Shown here: positions 9,350 to 19,127 of the stretch, in pieces
Position numbering within the stretch: the first letter of the stretch is position 1
Layout of the letters: every line of letters starts with the position of its first letter
Position numbers and translations under genes: made by a program
Notes under the pieces: generated by a model
What the model was told of the DNA's origin: nothing
Database searches by the model: none
The model's input: the letters and a program-made list of their open reading frames with translations, nothing else
DNA from: Rhodocyclaceae bacterium
Lineage (GTDB): Bacteria > Pseudomonadota > Gammaproteobacteria > Burkholderiales > Rhodocyclaceae
DNA length: 64,000 nt
Assembly (NCBI GenBank): GCA_026415155.1
Contig: JAOAHQ010000040.1
Location: forward strand, 25,094-89,093
Direction: 5' to 3'

Positions 9350-10175
9350 GGCGGGCATGGAGGAAGAATTCGCGGTTGCCATCGCCGCCGGTGATCGGGC
9401 TTTCGAACCAGTCGAGCACGGCAAGGCGATTGGCGGCACAGCAGGCGGTGAGCTTCTCGCGCACGGCGGGATAAAGCGCTGCGTCGGCAACGAGGCCGCC
9501 TTTGCCAACGTTTTCCGGGCCGACCTCGAACTGGGGTTTCGCAAGCAGCAGCATATCGCCTTCGGGCGCGAGGAAGGGCGGCAGTTGCGGAATGATGAGG
9601 GTGAGCGAGATGAAGGAGACGTCGGCGACGATGAGCTCGAAGCGCCGTCCCGCCAGCGCCGACTTTGCGAGTTCGCGCGCGTTGATGCCCTCATAGGCTT
9701 CCACGCGTGGGTCGTGCGCGAGCCTGAGATGGAGCTGGCTGCTGCCGACGTCGATGCCGACCACCTTCGCCGCACCGTGCTGAAGCAGGCAGTCAGTGAA
9801 GCCGCCGGTCGATTGGCCGACGTCGAGGCAGGTCTTGCCGGCGACGATGAGGCCGGTGTGCCTTAAGGCGCCCTCGAGCTTCACGCCGCCGCGCGAGACA
9901 TAGTCGGGGCCTTCGGCCGGCAGCACGACGAGCCGTGTCGTTTCGGTAAAGCGATCCGCCGCCCGCGTGACGGGAACGAGCTCTTCAGTGCCCCACAGCT
10001 CAAAGCGCACGCGATCGGCCTCGATGAGCCGCTGCGCCGCCGTGCGCGAAGGCGCGAGGCCTAGCGCGACGAGGAGCTGATCGGCGCGTATGCCTTCGGT
10101 ATCGCAACGCTTCTTGCGCGGCTTGGCTGCGGCCTTGGGGCGCGCCGCGCGGGCATGGAAGGAATTCATGCTCAT
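9339..10175 (-). CDS. tlyA: TlyA family rRNA (cytidine-2'-O)-methyltransferase
   Basis: S4-like N-terminus (RADQLLVALGLAPSRTAAQRLIEADRV), CLDVGQSTGGFTDCLLQHGA, IVADVSFISL. Confidence 0.9.
   Translation of the reverse strand: MSMNSFHARAARPKAAAKPRKKRCDTEGIRADQLLVALGLAPSRTAAQRLIEADRVRFELWGTEELVPVTRAADRFTETTRLVVLPAEGPDYVSRGGVKLEGALRHTGLIVAGKTCLDVGQSTGGFTDCLLQHGAAKVVGIDVGSSQLHLRLAHDPRVEAYEGINARELAKSALAGRRFELIVADVSFISLTLIIPQLPPFLAPEGDMLLLAKPQFEVGPENVGKGGLVADAALYPAVREKLTACCAANRLAVLDWFESPITGGDGNREFFLHARHET
9644..9663 (-). repeat. Dispersed repeat (copy 2, inside tlyA)
   Basis: Exact consensus on - strand; encodes KSALAGR. Confidence 0.85.
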
Positions 10176-10609
10176 CGCGCCGGGCCCTGCAGATAGTCTG
10201 TGGCGGCCTCGGCGAGCCGTTCATCGAGCGTGAAGAGCGGCGCGACGAGCGCGCCGGCAAGCCACAGATAGCTTGCGTCGTAGGCCGAGAGGCGATAGCG
10301 CTGCGCGAGTACGAAGACGGCCGCGGGTTCGATGGGAAGCAGATGGAGTGAGGTGAAATCGAAAGCGGCGAGCCGGGCGCTCACCTCGCTCGCTTCGAGG
10401 ATGCCGCGGCGAACTTTGTTCATGCCGGCATTGGTGACCTCAAGGGGCAAGAGCGCGGGGGCGAAGAGCGCGTAGGGCTCGAGCCGGGCGATGATGGCCT
10501 CAGCTTCCGGCTCGCCGAAGACGATGGCCACCAAGAAACTGGCATCGACGACGGCAGGCGGGCGGGCGCCATAGGGAGGCGCGACCGGCTCGGCGACGTA
10601 GAGCGTCAT
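10172..10609 (-). CDS. PIN-domain toxin (VapC/FitB-type)
   Basis: VVDASFLVAIVFGEPEAEAI...RYRLSAYDASYLWLA...TLDERLAEAA PIN acidic residues. Confidence 0.85.
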   Translation of the reverse strand: MTLYVAEPVAPPYGARPPAVVDASFLVAIVFGEPEAEAIIARLEPYALFAPALLPLEVTNAGMNKVRRGILEASEVSARLAAFDFTSLHLLPIEPAAVFVLAQRYRLSAYDASYLWLAGALVAPLFTLDERLAEAATDYLQGPAR

Positions 10610-10619
10610 GGGGCTTCAC

Positions 10620-10991
10620 TCATGCGGATCGCTTCGGCATCACGCAATAGAGGGTGTGCCCGACGGGCGCGCTGTCGCCAGGTTGCAAGGGCCAGTGGCC
10701 GTCCTTGACGCGCGCCATCGCCCAGGCTTCGCCATAGTGCGTATCGCGCATCTCGCGCACGATTGCCGCTGCGCCGACTGGATCGGGGGATGTCTGGGGG
10801 AAGCGGCTCTGAAAGCGCCGGGCGGCTTCGGCAAAGCTCGCGGCGACGGGAGCAGCAGGAGCAGGCTCCTGCACCGCCGCCTCGATGATCGCCATCAGCT
10901 CGCCTTGCAGCGAGCGGTGATTCTTCGCGGCGCGCTCGCGCAACTTCGCCGCGATCTCTTCGGGCACGTCCTTGATCGACAGATTGGGCAT
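10620..10991 (-). CDS. FitA/RHH-type antitoxin with extended C-terminus
   Basis: MPNLSIKDVPEEIAAKLRERAAKNHRSLQGELMAIIEAAV ribbon-helix-helix; pairs with downstream PIN gene. Confidence 0.85.
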   Translation of the reverse strand: MPNLSIKDVPEEIAAKLRERAAKNHRSLQGELMAIIEAAVQEPAPAAPVAASFAEAARRFQSRFPQTSPDPVGAAAIVREMRDTHYGEAWAMARVKDGHWPLQPGDSAPVGHTLYCVMPKRSA

Positions 10992-10999
10992 GGGATTCT

Positions 11000-11030
11000 C
11001 CACAATGGTTCCATATTGGAACCATTGTGG
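11000..11030. promoter_or_regulatory. Palindromic operator of the fitAB-like module
   Basis: CCACAATGGTTCCA-TAT-TGGAACCATTGTGG, perfect 14-bp arms, immediately upstream of the antitoxin start at 10991. Confidence 0.75.
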
Positions 11031-11048
11031 CTCCGTTTTCGTGGCTCG

Positions 11049-12461
11049 TCAATAACGGTAGTGCTCGGCCTTGTAGGGCCCCTCGATCGGCACGCCGATG
11101 TAGGCGGCCTGCTCTGGGGTGAGCACGGTGAGCTCCGCATTCAGTTTCTTGAGCTGCAGGCGCGCGACCTTCTCATCGAGATGCTTGGGCAGCGTATAGA
11201 CGCCGACCGGATACTGGCCAGCCTTGGTAAAGAGCTCGATCTGCGCGAGCGTCTGATTCGCGAAGGAGGAGGACATCACGTAGGAAGGATGCCCCGTCGC
11301 GCAGCCGAGATTCACGAGCCTTCCTTTGGCGAGCAGGATGATGCGTTTGCCATCGGGGAAGATGACGTGATCGACCTGCGGCTTGATCTCTTCCCAGCGA
11401 TATTTTTCGAGGCTGGCGACGTCGATCTCGTTGTCGAAATGGCCGATGTTGCAGACGATGGCCTGATCCTTCATCTTCACCATGTGATCATGGGTGATCA
11501 CATGCCAGTTGCCGGTGGCGGTGACGAAGATGTCGGCCTTGTCGCAGGCATAGTCCATCGTCACGACGCGATAGCCTTCCATCGCCGCCTGCAGCGCGCA
11601 GATCGGGTCGATCTCGGTGACCCATACCTGGGCGGAGAGCGCGCGCAAGGCCTGGGCCGAGCCCTTGCCGACGTCGCCATAGCCGCAGACGACGGCGATC
11701 TTGCCGGCGATCATCACGTCGGTGGCGCGCTTGATGCCATCCACCAAAGATTCGCGGCAGCCGTAGAGGTTGTCGAACTTGCTCTTCGTCACCGAGTCAT
11801 TGACGTTGATCGCCGGCACCTTGAGCTCGCCCTTGGCGTGCATCTGGTAAAGCCGATGCACGCCGGTGGTGGTCTCCTCGGTGATGCCCTTGATCTGGGA
11901 AAGCCGCCGCGAATACCAGGTCGGATCCTGGGCGAGCTTATTCTTGATCGCGGCGAAGAGGATGCGCTCTTCCTCGGAAGTCGGCGCCGACAGGACGGCA
12001 GGGTCTTTCTCCGCCTTCGCGCCCAGATGCAAGAGGAGCGTCGCATCGCCGCCATCGTCGAGGATCATGTTGCTGTAACCCCCATCGGGCCACTCGAAGA
12101 TGCGGTGGGTGAATTCCCAGTATTCCTCGAGCGTCTCGCCCTTTTTGGCGAAGACGCTGATGCCATCGGCGGCGATTGCCGCGGCGGCGTGATCCTGCGT
12201 CGAGAAGATGTTGCAGGAGGCCCAGCGCACTTGCGCGCCCAGCGCGGTGAGCGTCTCGATGAGCACCGCGGTCTGGATCGTCATGTGCAAGGAACCCGAA
12301 ATGCGCGCGCCCTTCAAGGGCTGGGAAGCGGCGTATTCCTCGCGGATCGCCATCAGGCCCGGCATTTCGGTCTCGGCGATCTTGATTTCCTTGCGGCCCC
12401 AGTCGGCCAGCGCGATGTCGGCGATGACGTAATCGGGTGAGAGGTCGGTCACAGCGTTCAT
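11049..12461 (-). CDS. ahcY: Adenosylhomocysteinase
   Basis: [56 protein letters not shown]-terminal YKAEHYRY. Confidence 0.98.
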   Translation of the reverse strand: MNAVTDLSPDYVIADIALADWGRKEIKIAETEMPGLMAIREEYAASQPLKGARISGSLHMTIQTAVLIETLTALGAQVRWASCNIFSTQDHAAAAIAADGISVFAKKGETLEEYWEFTHRIFEWPDGGYSNMILDDGGDATLLLHLGAKAEKDPAVLSAPTSEEERILFAAIKNKLAQDPTWYSRRLSQIKGITEETTTGVHRLYQMHAKGELKVPAINVNDSVTKSKFDNLYGCRESLVDGIKRATDVMIAGKIAVVCGYGDVGKGSAQALRALSAQVWVTEIDPICALQAAMEGYRVVTMDYACDKADIFVTATGNWHVITHDHMVKMKDQAIVCNIGHFDNEIDVASLEKYRWEEIKPQVDHVIFPDGKRIILLAKGRLVNLGCATGHPSYVMSSSFANQTLAQIELFTKAGQYPVGVYTLPKHLDEKVARLQLKKLNAELTVLTPEQAAYIGVPIEGPYKAEHYRY

Positions 12462-12486
12462 GAGGACTCCTTGGCAATCTGCGTGA

Positions 12487-12525
12487 CCGGGAAGGGGGCC
12501 GTTTGCCGAGGCTCACCCTTCCCGG
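12487..12525 (-). promoter_or_regulatory. Expression-platform hairpin between SAH aptamer and ahcY start
   Basis: Perfect 10-bp inverted repeat CCGGGAAGGG...CCCUUCCCGG in the leader. Confidence 0.65.
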
Positions 12526-12536
12526 GGTGGGTTGGG

Positions 12537-12605
12537 TGAGCGCCGTTGGAAAACGAGCCTGGCGGACGCTAGGGGAAAAGCGTTCCGTTGCAGCGCTCCT
12601 CGATA
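12537..12605 (-). promoter_or_regulatory. SAH riboswitch aptamer upstream of ahcY
   Basis: Transcript strand: CGAGGAGCGCUGCAACGG...GCCAGGCUCGUUUUCCAACGGCGCUCA, matching the known SAH riboswitch core (GAGGAGCGCUGC / CCAGGCUCG / AACGGCGCUCA). Confidence 0.92.
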
Positions 12606-12702
12606 AGACCGATTATAGGCGAGGGCGCCTGATGCGGGTCAAGGCGGCGCGGCTGAGGCATGCGCTATGCTGCGCGGCGTTTGGATTTGCCAAGAGGATG
12701 CG

Positions 12703-13053
12703 ATGAAACGAGCGAAGTGTGGCCCCCTATTTGCACTGCTCGTCTGCGCCTGGCCGCTGCTGGCGCAGGCGCAGGCCGTGCGCGGCGAGGCCGAGGTGCG
12801 CGCCTTGGGGCTCTTGAATGGCGAGGCGCTTGCCTGCGGCCAGCCGGCGCTCGTCGATCGGCTGCGCATCACGATCGTGCATGAGGCGCCGAAGACGCGC
12901 GAGATCGGCGAGATCTACGAGGCGGCGACCAGTGAGCGCTTCCTCGCCCTCGGTCGCAACGAGGGCGCTTGCACCGACGGGCGCGATCTCGCCGAGCGCA
13001 TCGAGCGGGCGAGCCAGGCGTTGCGGCAAGTCTTCGGCCAGGCCGAAAGATGA
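12703..13053 (+). CDS. Secreted hypothetical protein
   Basis: Signal peptide MKRAKCGPLFALLVCAWPLLAQAQA; ATGA overlap with downstream SCO1-like gene. Confidence 0.7.
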   Translation: MKRAKCGPLFALLVCAWPLLAQAQAVRGEAEVRALGLLNGEALACGQPALVDRLRITIVHEAPKTREIGEIYEAATSERFLALGRNEGACTDGRDLAERIERASQALRQVFGQAER

Positions 13054-13643
13054 GCGGTCTCAGACTCGGCGCTGGCAAGACGGCGCTGTTGCTCGCCGTG
13101 CTCTGCTTGGGCGTGCCGATGGCCTGCGCCCAGCACGATCTGGGCCTGGGCGAGACGCGCGAGATCGTACCGCGCTACTTGTTGCAAGACGTCAATGGCC
13201 GCGCCAGGATGCCGGAAGACTTTCGCGGCCATTTCCAGCTCATCGCCTTCGGCTATACCTTCTGTCCGGACGTCTGCCCGACGACGCTGGCCGAGATGGC
13301 GGCGATCCTGAAGGCGCTCGGCCCTTACGCCGAACGCCTCAAGCCGATCTTCATCTCCGTCGATCCGGAGCGCGATACCCTCGCCGTATTGCGGGAATAC
13401 ACGGCCTTCTTCGATCCGCGCATCATCGGCCTCACCGGCTCGCCAGCGCTCGTCGCGCGCGCGGCAGCCAATTTCAAGGTGCGTTATCAGAAGGTGCCGA
13501 AAGAAGACGGCCATTATGCCGTCGATCACTCCGCCGGCATGTATCTGCTCGGCCCCGACGGCGCCTTCCTGAAGAAGTTCGCCTATGGCACGCCGGTCGA
13601 GGAGATCGTCGCGGCGCTGCGCGATTGGCTGGAGCGCCGCTAA
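13050..13643 (+). CDS. SCO1/SenC family copper-binding thioredoxin-like protein
   Basis: LIAFGYTFCPDVCPTTLAEM...IFISVDPERDT...DHSAGMYLLGPDG. Confidence 0.93.
   Translation: MSGLRLGAGKTALLLAVLCLGVPMACAQHDLGLGETREIVPRYLLQDVNGRARMPEDFRGHFQLIAFGYTFCPDVCPTTLAEMAAILKALGPYAERLKPIFISVDPERDTLAVLREYTAFFDPRIIGLTGSPALVARAAANFKVRYQKVPKEDGHYAVDHSAGMYLLGPDGAFLKKFAYGTPVEEIVAALRDWLERR
13065..13084 (+). repeat. Dispersed repeat (copy 3, inside SCO1-like signal region)
   Basis: CTCGGCGCTGGCAAGACGGC; encodes LGAGKTA. Confidence 0.6.
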
Positions 13644-13648
13644 CGACC

Positions 13649-14815
13649 TTACAGGCCGGCATCCGCGCGCAGCACCGCGGCCTTGTCGATGTTTTCCCAG
13701 GTAAATTCCGGCTCCTCGCGGCCGAAATGCCCATAGGCGGCGGTTTTCTCATAGATGGGCCGCAACAGGTTGAGCATGTTGACGATGCCCTTGGGCCGCA
13801 AATCGAAGTGTTTCTTGACGAGCTCGGCGATCGTCGCGTCGGAGACCTTGCCGGTGCCGAAGGTCGTCACCCACACCGAAGTCGGATGGGCCACGCCGAT
13901 CGCGTAGGAGACCTGCACCATGCAGCGCGTCGCGAGCCCCGCCGCGACGATGTTCTTCGCCACGTAGCGGCCGGCATAGGCCGCCGAGCGGTCGACCTTC
14001 GAGGGGTCTTTGCCCGAGAAGGCGCCGCCGCCATGCGGGCAGGCGCCGCCGTAGGTGTCGACGATGATCTTGCGGCCCGTGAGGCCGCAATCGCCCTGCG
14101 GACCGCCGACGACGAAGCGGCCGGTTGGATTGACGAGATACTTGATCTCGCCCTTGACGAGCTCCTTGGGCAGCACCGGCTTGATGATCTCCTCGATGAC
14201 CGCCTCGCGGATCGCGGCAAGCGTCATCTCGGGCGCATGCTGGGTCGAGAGCACGACGGTGTCGACGGCATCCGGCTTGCCATCGACGTAGCGGATTGTC
14301 ACCTGGCTTTTCGCATCCGGCCGCAGCCAAGGCAGCCGACCGTCCTTCCTCAGCATCGCCTGGCGCTCGACGAGCCGGTGCGAAAGATAAATCGGCAAGG
14401 GCATCAAGACGGGCGTTTCGTCGCAGGCATAGCCGAACATGAGGCCCTGGTCGCCGGCGCCCTGGTCGAGGTTGTCGTCATAGGCGGCATTGACGCCCTG
14501 GGCGATGTCGGGGCTTTGCTTGTCGTAGGCGACGAGCACCGCGCAGCCCTTGTAGTCGATGCCATACTCGGTGTTGTCGTAGCCGATGCGCTTGATCGTG
14601 TTGCGCGCGACCTGCTGGTAATCGACGTTGGCATGGGTCGTGATCTCGCCGGCGAGCACGACGAGGCCGGTATTGACGAGCGTCTCGGCGGCGACGCGCG
14701 CATGCGGATCCTGGGCGAGGATCGCATCGAGGATGGCATCGGAAATCTGATCGGCCACCTTGTCGGGATGGCCTTCGGATACCGATTCTGAGGTGAAGAG
14801 ATAGGTGTTGGACAT
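13649..14815 (-). CDS. metK: S-adenosylmethionine synthetase
   Basis: [59 protein letters not shown]. Confidence 0.98.
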   Translation of the reverse strand: MSNTYLFTSESVSEGHPDKVADQISDAILDAILAQDPHARVAAETLVNTGLVVLAGEITTHANVDYQQVARNTIKRIGYDNTEYGIDYKGCAVLVAYDKQSPDIAQGVNAAYDDNLDQGAGDQGLMFGYACDETPVLMPLPIYLSHRLVERQAMLRKDGRLPWLRPDAKSQVTIRYVDGKPDAVDTVVLSTQHAPEMTLAAIREAVIEEIIKPVLPKELVKGEIKYLVNPTGRFVVGGPQGDCGLTGRKIIVDTYGGACPHGGGAFSGKDPSKVDRSAAYAGRYVAKNIVAAGLATRCMVQVSYAIGVAHPTSVWVTTFGTGKVSDATIAELVKKHFDLRPKGIVNMLNLLRPIYEKTAAYGHFGREEPEFTWENIDKAAVLRADAGL

Positions 14816-15017
14816 CGCTGGCTCCTTCTTACGCTTCCCCGCTTTCGATCCGTCGGACCGGCTCGGGGGGAAATCGGAGCTGGCGACGCTTTAGCAGAAT
14901 TTTTGAATCGCCCTGCAAGTTGTCCCGGCCGCCCCCTTGGAAAGGGGGCGGCGCTTAACTCGGCGATGGGGCGCGATAATAGCGCCTTTTGGCGGCCCCG
15001 CCAACCGCGCCTCCTCG

Positions 15018-15830
15018 ATGGCTTTCCTGTTCCGACTCTTTTTCCGGCTCCTTTCCCGTCTGCCGCTTCCCGTGCTGCACGCGCTCGGCGCGCTGGCCGG
15101 CTGGCTCGTCTATGCGTTTTCACCGAGCTACCGCCGCCACTTGCGCGAAAACATCGCCCAAGCCGGCTGCGAGGCGCATCGCCGCGCGGCGGTCGCCGAA
15201 GCGGGCAAGATGCTCGCCGAGCTGCCCAAGATTTGGCTCAGGCCGCCGGAGGAAGTCGCCGCGCACATCGTGCGCGTGACGGGCTGGGCGCTCGTCGAAG
15301 CCGCCTGGCAGCAAGGCCGCGGTATCCTGTTTCTCACGCCGCACTTGGGCTGCTTCGAGATCACCGCGCAGTATTACGCGCGCTTTGCGCCGATCACCGT
15401 GCTCTACCGGCGGCCGAAGCAGGCGTGGCTTGCGCCCTTGATCGAAGCCGGCCGCGGCGCGAATCTGCAGCTGGCGCCCGCCGATCTTTCGGGCGTCAAA
15501 CGGCTGCTTCAGGCGCTCAAGGCCGGGGAAGCCGTTGGCATGCTGCCCGATCAGGCGCCGCGCGCCGGCGAGGGCCTCTGGGCGCCTTTCTTCGGCCGGC
15601 CGGCCTACACGATGACGCTTGCCGCGCGGCTCGCGAAGGGGAGCGCGGCGGTGCTGCTTGCCTATGCCGAGCGGCTGCCCCATGGGGCCGGCTACCATCT
15701 GCGCCTTTTCGCGCCGCAAGGCCCGCTGGCGACCCCTGCCGACATCAACCGCGAGCTCGAGCGACTCATCCTGATGTGCCCCAGCCAGTATCTGTGGGGC
15801 TACAACCGTTACAAGGGGTCTCCGGCTTGA
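15018..15830 (+). CDS. LpxL/HtrB-type lysophospholipid/lipid A acyltransferase
   Basis: LFLTPHLGCFEITAQYYA (HX4-type), RRPKQAWLAPLIE, DQAPRAGEGLWAPFFGRPAYTMT. Confidence 0.9.
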   Translation: MAFLFRLFFRLLSRLPLPVLHALGALAGWLVYAFSPSYRRHLRENIAQAGCEAHRRAAVAEAGKMLAELPKIWLRPPEEVAAHIVRVTGWALVEAAWQQGRGILFLTPHLGCFEITAQYYARFAPITVLYRRPKQAWLAPLIEAGRGANLQLAPADLSGVKRLLQALKAGEAVGMLPDQAPRAGEGLWAPFFGRPAYTMTLAARLAKGSAAVLLAYAERLPHGAGYHLRLFAPQGPLATPADINRELERLILMCPSQYLWGYNRYKGSPA

Positions 15831-16681
15831 CGCGCCTCGCGCTCTTTTTGATGTGGCTCCTCCACGGCCTGCCGCAGCCGCTCCTGGCCGCCTGCGGGCG
15901 CGCCTTCGGGCGGCTGTTTTTTCTTTTCGGCCGAGAACGGCGCGAGGTGGCGCTCACCAATCTGCGCCTCTGTTTCCCCGCCTTGAGCGAGGCGGAAAGG
16001 TCGGCGCTCGCAAGACGGCATTTCGCCGCCTTCGGCCGCAGCTTCCTCGAACGCGGCATTCTCTGGTGGGCCTCTCCTCAGCGCATCCGGCGCCTCATCG
16101 CGCTCGAGGGCCTGGAAAGAATCCCGCGCGACCGTCCCGTGATTCTGCTCGCGCCGCATTTCGTCGGTCTCGACATGGGCTGGACGCGGCTTTGCCTGGA
16201 ACTGGACATGGTGAGCCTCTACGCCAACCAGAAGAATCCGCACTTCAATGCGGCGCTCTATCGCGGCCGGCTGCGCTTCGGCCACTCCGAACTGCTCTCA
16301 CGCCAGGAAGGCACGCGCCGCGCGATCCGCGCCATGCAAGCCGGCAAGCCGTTTTACTATCTGCCCGACCTAGACTATGGCCCGCGCGATGCGATCTTCG
16401 TGCCCTTCTTCGGCGTGCCGGCAGCGACGATCACCGGCTTATCGCGCCTTTCGCGCCTCACTGGCGCGGCCGTGGTGCCGGTGGTCACGCGCATGACCGA
16501 GCAAGGCTACCGCGTCGAGATCGGCGCAGCCTGGCAGGATTTCCCCGGCGAGAGCATCGAGGCCGACACGCGGCGCATGAACGCCTTCATCGAAGAAGAG
16601 GTGCGCAAAAGCCCCGAGCAGTATTTCTGGCTGCACAAGCGCTTCAAGACGCGCCCGCCGGGGGAAAAGCGACTGTATTGA
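15827..16681 (+). CDS. LpxL/LpxM-type lipid A acyltransferase
   Basis: LLAPHFVGLDMGWTRLC, ALYRGRLRFG, YLPDLDYGPRDAIFVPFFGVPAATIT; TTG start overlapping upstream stop is likely. Confidence 0.88.
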   Translation: MTRLALFLMWLLHGLPQPLLAACGRAFGRLFFLFGRERREVALTNLRLCFPALSEAERSALARRHFAAFGRSFLERGILWWASPQRIRRLIALEGLERIPRDRPVILLAPHFVGLDMGWTRLCLELDMVSLYANQKNPHFNAALYRGRLRFGHSELLSRQEGTRRAIRAMQAGKPFYYLPDLDYGPRDAIFVPFFGVPAATITGLSRLSRLTGAAVVPVVTRMTEQGYRVEIGAAWQDFPGESIEADTRRMNAFIEEEVRKSPEQYFWLHKRFKTRPPGEKRLY

Positions 16682-16708
16682 GCCGCTTTTGCCCGCTTTT
16701 TTGTCGTG

Positions 16709-16728
16709 GTCGGCGCTCGTCCGACGGC
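16709..16728 (+). repeat. Dispersed repeat (copy 4, just upstream of dapF), palindromic subtype
   Basis: GTCGGCGCTCGTCCGACGGC. Confidence 0.65.
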
Positions 16729-16741
16729 GTATGCTCGCCTG

Positions 16742-17587
16742 ATGAAGATCCGTTTCACCAAAATGCAGGGCTTGGGCAACGACTTCGTCGTGCTCGATGC
16801 CGTGCGGCAGCCCTTCGTGCCGACGCCCGCGCAGGCCAAATGGCTCGCCGACCGGCATTTCGGCATCGGCTGCGACCAGATCCTCGTCGTCGAGCCGCCG
16901 CAGACCGAGCAAGCCGATTTCCGCTACCGCATCTTTAACGCCGACGGTAATGAAGTCGAACAATGCGGCAACGGTGCGCGCTGCTTCGTGCGCTTCGTCC
17001 ATGAAGAGGGGCTTACGGACAAGCGCGAGATCCGCGTCGAGACGCTTTCCGGCCTCATCACGCCGCGCCTCGAAGACGATGGCCAAGTCACCGTGGACAT
17101 GGGCGTGCCGCGCTTTGCGCCGGCCGACATTCCGTTTTTGGCCGACAGCGACGATCTCGTGCAACGGCTCGAGTTCGATGGCCGCGCCGCCGAGATCACG
17201 GCTGTCTCGCTCGGCAATCCGCATGCCGTGCAGGTCGTCAGAAGTGTCGCCACGGCGCCCGTCGAGCGCGACGGGCCGCTCATCGAGGCGCATCCCTTGT
17301 TTCCGAAGCGCGTCAATGCCGGCTTCATGGAGGTGGTCGATCGCCACGCGATTCGCCTGCGCGTCTATGAGCGCGGCGCGGGCGAGACGCTCGCCTGCGG
17401 CACGGGCGCCTGCGCTGCCGCCGTCGTCGGCATCCGGCGCGGCCTGCTCGATTCGCCCGTGCGGGTCGCCATGAAAGGCGGCGAACTGTTTGTCGCCTGG
17501 CCGGGGCCGGGCCAGCCAGTCAGGATGACCGGTCCTGCCGTGACGGTCTTTACCGGCGAAATCGTCATTCCCCAGGAGATCGTATGA
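16742..17587 (+). CDS. dapF: Diaminopimelate epimerase
   Basis: [41 protein letters not shown]. Confidence 0.98.
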   Translation: MKIRFTKMQGLGNDFVVLDAVRQPFVPTPAQAKWLADRHFGIGCDQILVVEPPQTEQADFRYRIFNADGNEVEQCGNGARCFVRFVHEEGLTDKREIRVETLSGLITPRLEDDGQVTVDMGVPRFAPADIPFLADSDDLVQRLEFDGRAAEITAVSLGNPHAVQVVRSVATAPVERDGPLIEAHPLFPKRVNAGFMEVVDRHAIRLRVYERGAGETLACGTGACAAAVVGIRRGLLDSPVRVAMKGGELFVAWPGPGQPVRMTGPAVTVFTGEIVIPQEIV

Positions 17588-18243
17588 GCCTTGCCGCCCA
17601 GGAGGTTGCCCAGTACCTCAAAGATCATCCGGAGTTCTTCAACCAGTATGCCGAGCTCCTTAACCAGATCGTGATTCCCGATCCGCACGGCGGGCGCGCC
17701 GTATCGATCACCGAGCGGCAGATCGGCAGCCTGCGCGATCAGGTCAGACGGCTCGAACACAAGCTCGCCGAGCTGATCCGCTGCGGCGAAGAGAACGACA
17801 TTCTCTCCGGCAAGACCCACCGTCTCGATGTCGCGCTCGCCGCCGCACCCGATTCTGCCGCCGTGCTACGCGCCCTCTATGCGCATCTCGGCGGCGATTT
17901 CGCCGTGCCGCATGTGGCCGTGCGGCTGTGGAACGTCCCGGGCGATGCGGCGGCGATGGAGTTCGCGCCGATGAGCGATGAGGCGCGCGCCTTCGTCGCG
18001 ACCCTCACGCGCCCCTACTGCGGCGCCGGCAGCGGCCCCGAGGTCATCGGCTGGTTCGGTGAGCGCGGCGCGCAGGTGCGCTCGCTCGCCCTCGTTGCCC
18101 TGCGCCGCGAGGGCGAGACCTTTGGCCTGTTGGCGCTCGGCAGCGAAGACCCGCAGCGCTTCTACCCCGAAATGGGCACGCTCTACCTCGAGCGCATCGG
18201 CGAAGTCGCCGCCGCGGCGCTTGCGCGCACCCTGGCCGGATGA
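17584..18243 (+). CDS. DUF484 family protein
   Basis: [40 protein letters not shown]; between dapF and xerC. Confidence 0.92.
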   Translation: MSLAAQEVAQYLKDHPEFFNQYAELLNQIVIPDPHGGRAVSITERQIGSLRDQVRRLEHKLAELIRCGEENDILSGKTHRLDVALAAAPDSAAVLRALYAHLGGDFAVPHVAVRLWNVPGDAAAMEFAPMSDEARAFVATLTRPYCGAGSGPEVIGWFGERGAQVRSLALVALRREGETFGLLALGSEDPQRFYPEMGTLYLERIGEVAAAALARTLAG

Positions 18244-19127
18244 CTGAGGCCTCGCTCGAGCAATTTCTGGCCGAACTGGCCCACCAGCGCCGCGCGAGCC
18301 CCCATACGCTCATAGCCTACCGGCGCGACCTCGAGCGGCTTGCCACAGCGGTCGATGGCCGGCCGCTCGAAACCCTGAATGCGCAAGAAATCCGCCGCCA
18401 GGCGATGCGGCTGCATGCCGAGGGCCTCGCGCCCCGCTCGATTGCCCGCACCCTTTCCGCCTGGCGCGCCTATTACCGCTGGCTCATGCGGCGCGGCGCG
18501 ATTGCCGCCAACCCTTGCCTGGGCCTTAAGGCGCCCAAGCGGCCACGCCTGCTGCCCAAGGCCCTTGGGCCTGAGCAGGCCCAGGCGCTCCTCGATGCCC
18601 AGGTGGGCGAGGATCTCTTGGCCTGCCGCGACCGCGCGATGTTCGAGCTCTTCTACTCCTCGGGCTTGCGCCTTGCCGAGCTGGCGGCGCTCGATGTCGT
18701 GGGCGGCCTCGATCTCGCGGCAGGCGAGGTGACCGTGACGGGCAAACGCGGCAAGACGCGCAGCGTGCCGGTGGGCAAGAAGGCAATCGAGGCGCTTTCC
18801 GCCTGGCTTGAGCAGCGCGCGCGCTTGGCCGCCGCAGATGAGCCGGCGCTCTTCGTCAGCCGGCGGGGGACTCGCCTCTCCGCCCGCGCCATCGAGCTGC
18901 GCCTCGAACAGTGGGCAAAGAGGAGCGGGTTAGGGGTGCATGTCCATCCGCACATGCTGCGCCACTCCTTCGCCAGCCACGTGCTGCAATCCTCGGGCGA
19001 TCTGCGCGCCGTGCAGGAGATGCTCGGCCATGCGAGCATCGCCACGACGCAGATCTACACCCATCTCGATTTCCAGCATCTGGCCAAGGTTTACGACGCC
19101 GCGCATCCGCGCGCGCACAGGAAATGA
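18240..19127 (+). CDS. xerC: Tyrosine recombinase XerC
   Basis: LFYSSGLRLAELAALD, HPHMLRHSFASHVLQSSGDLRAVQEMLGHASIATTQIYTHLDF. Confidence 0.96.
   Translation: MTEASLEQFLAELAHQRRASPHTLIAYRRDLERLATAVDGRPLETLNAQEIRRQAMRLHAEGLAPRSIARTLSAWRAYYRWLMRRGAIAANPCLGLKAPKRPRLLPKALGPEQAQALLDAQVGEDLLACRDRAMFELFYSSGLRLAELAALDVVGGLDLAAGEVTVTGKRGKTRSVPVGKKAIEALSAWLEQRARLAAADEPALFVSRRGTRLSARAIELRLEQWAKRSGLGVHVHPHMLRHSFASHVLQSSGDLRAVQEMLGHASIATTQIYTHLDFQHLAKVYDAAHPRAHRK

Noticed and set aside
10608-12440. 610-aa + strand ORF opposite ahcY, and other long antisense ORFs (27807-29306 -, 46146-47537 -, 52285-54147 -, 60803-62125 +)
   Set aside because: They lie antisense to well-recognised conserved genes and have low-complexity R/D/H-rich translations; expected shadow ORFs of high-GC codon bias
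16010-16029. GTCGGCGCTCGCAAGACGGC inside the second acyltransferase gene, resembling the dispersed repeat
   Set aside because: Three mismatches, and the encoded SEAERSALARRHFAAFG looks like normal family sequence; not counted as a copy
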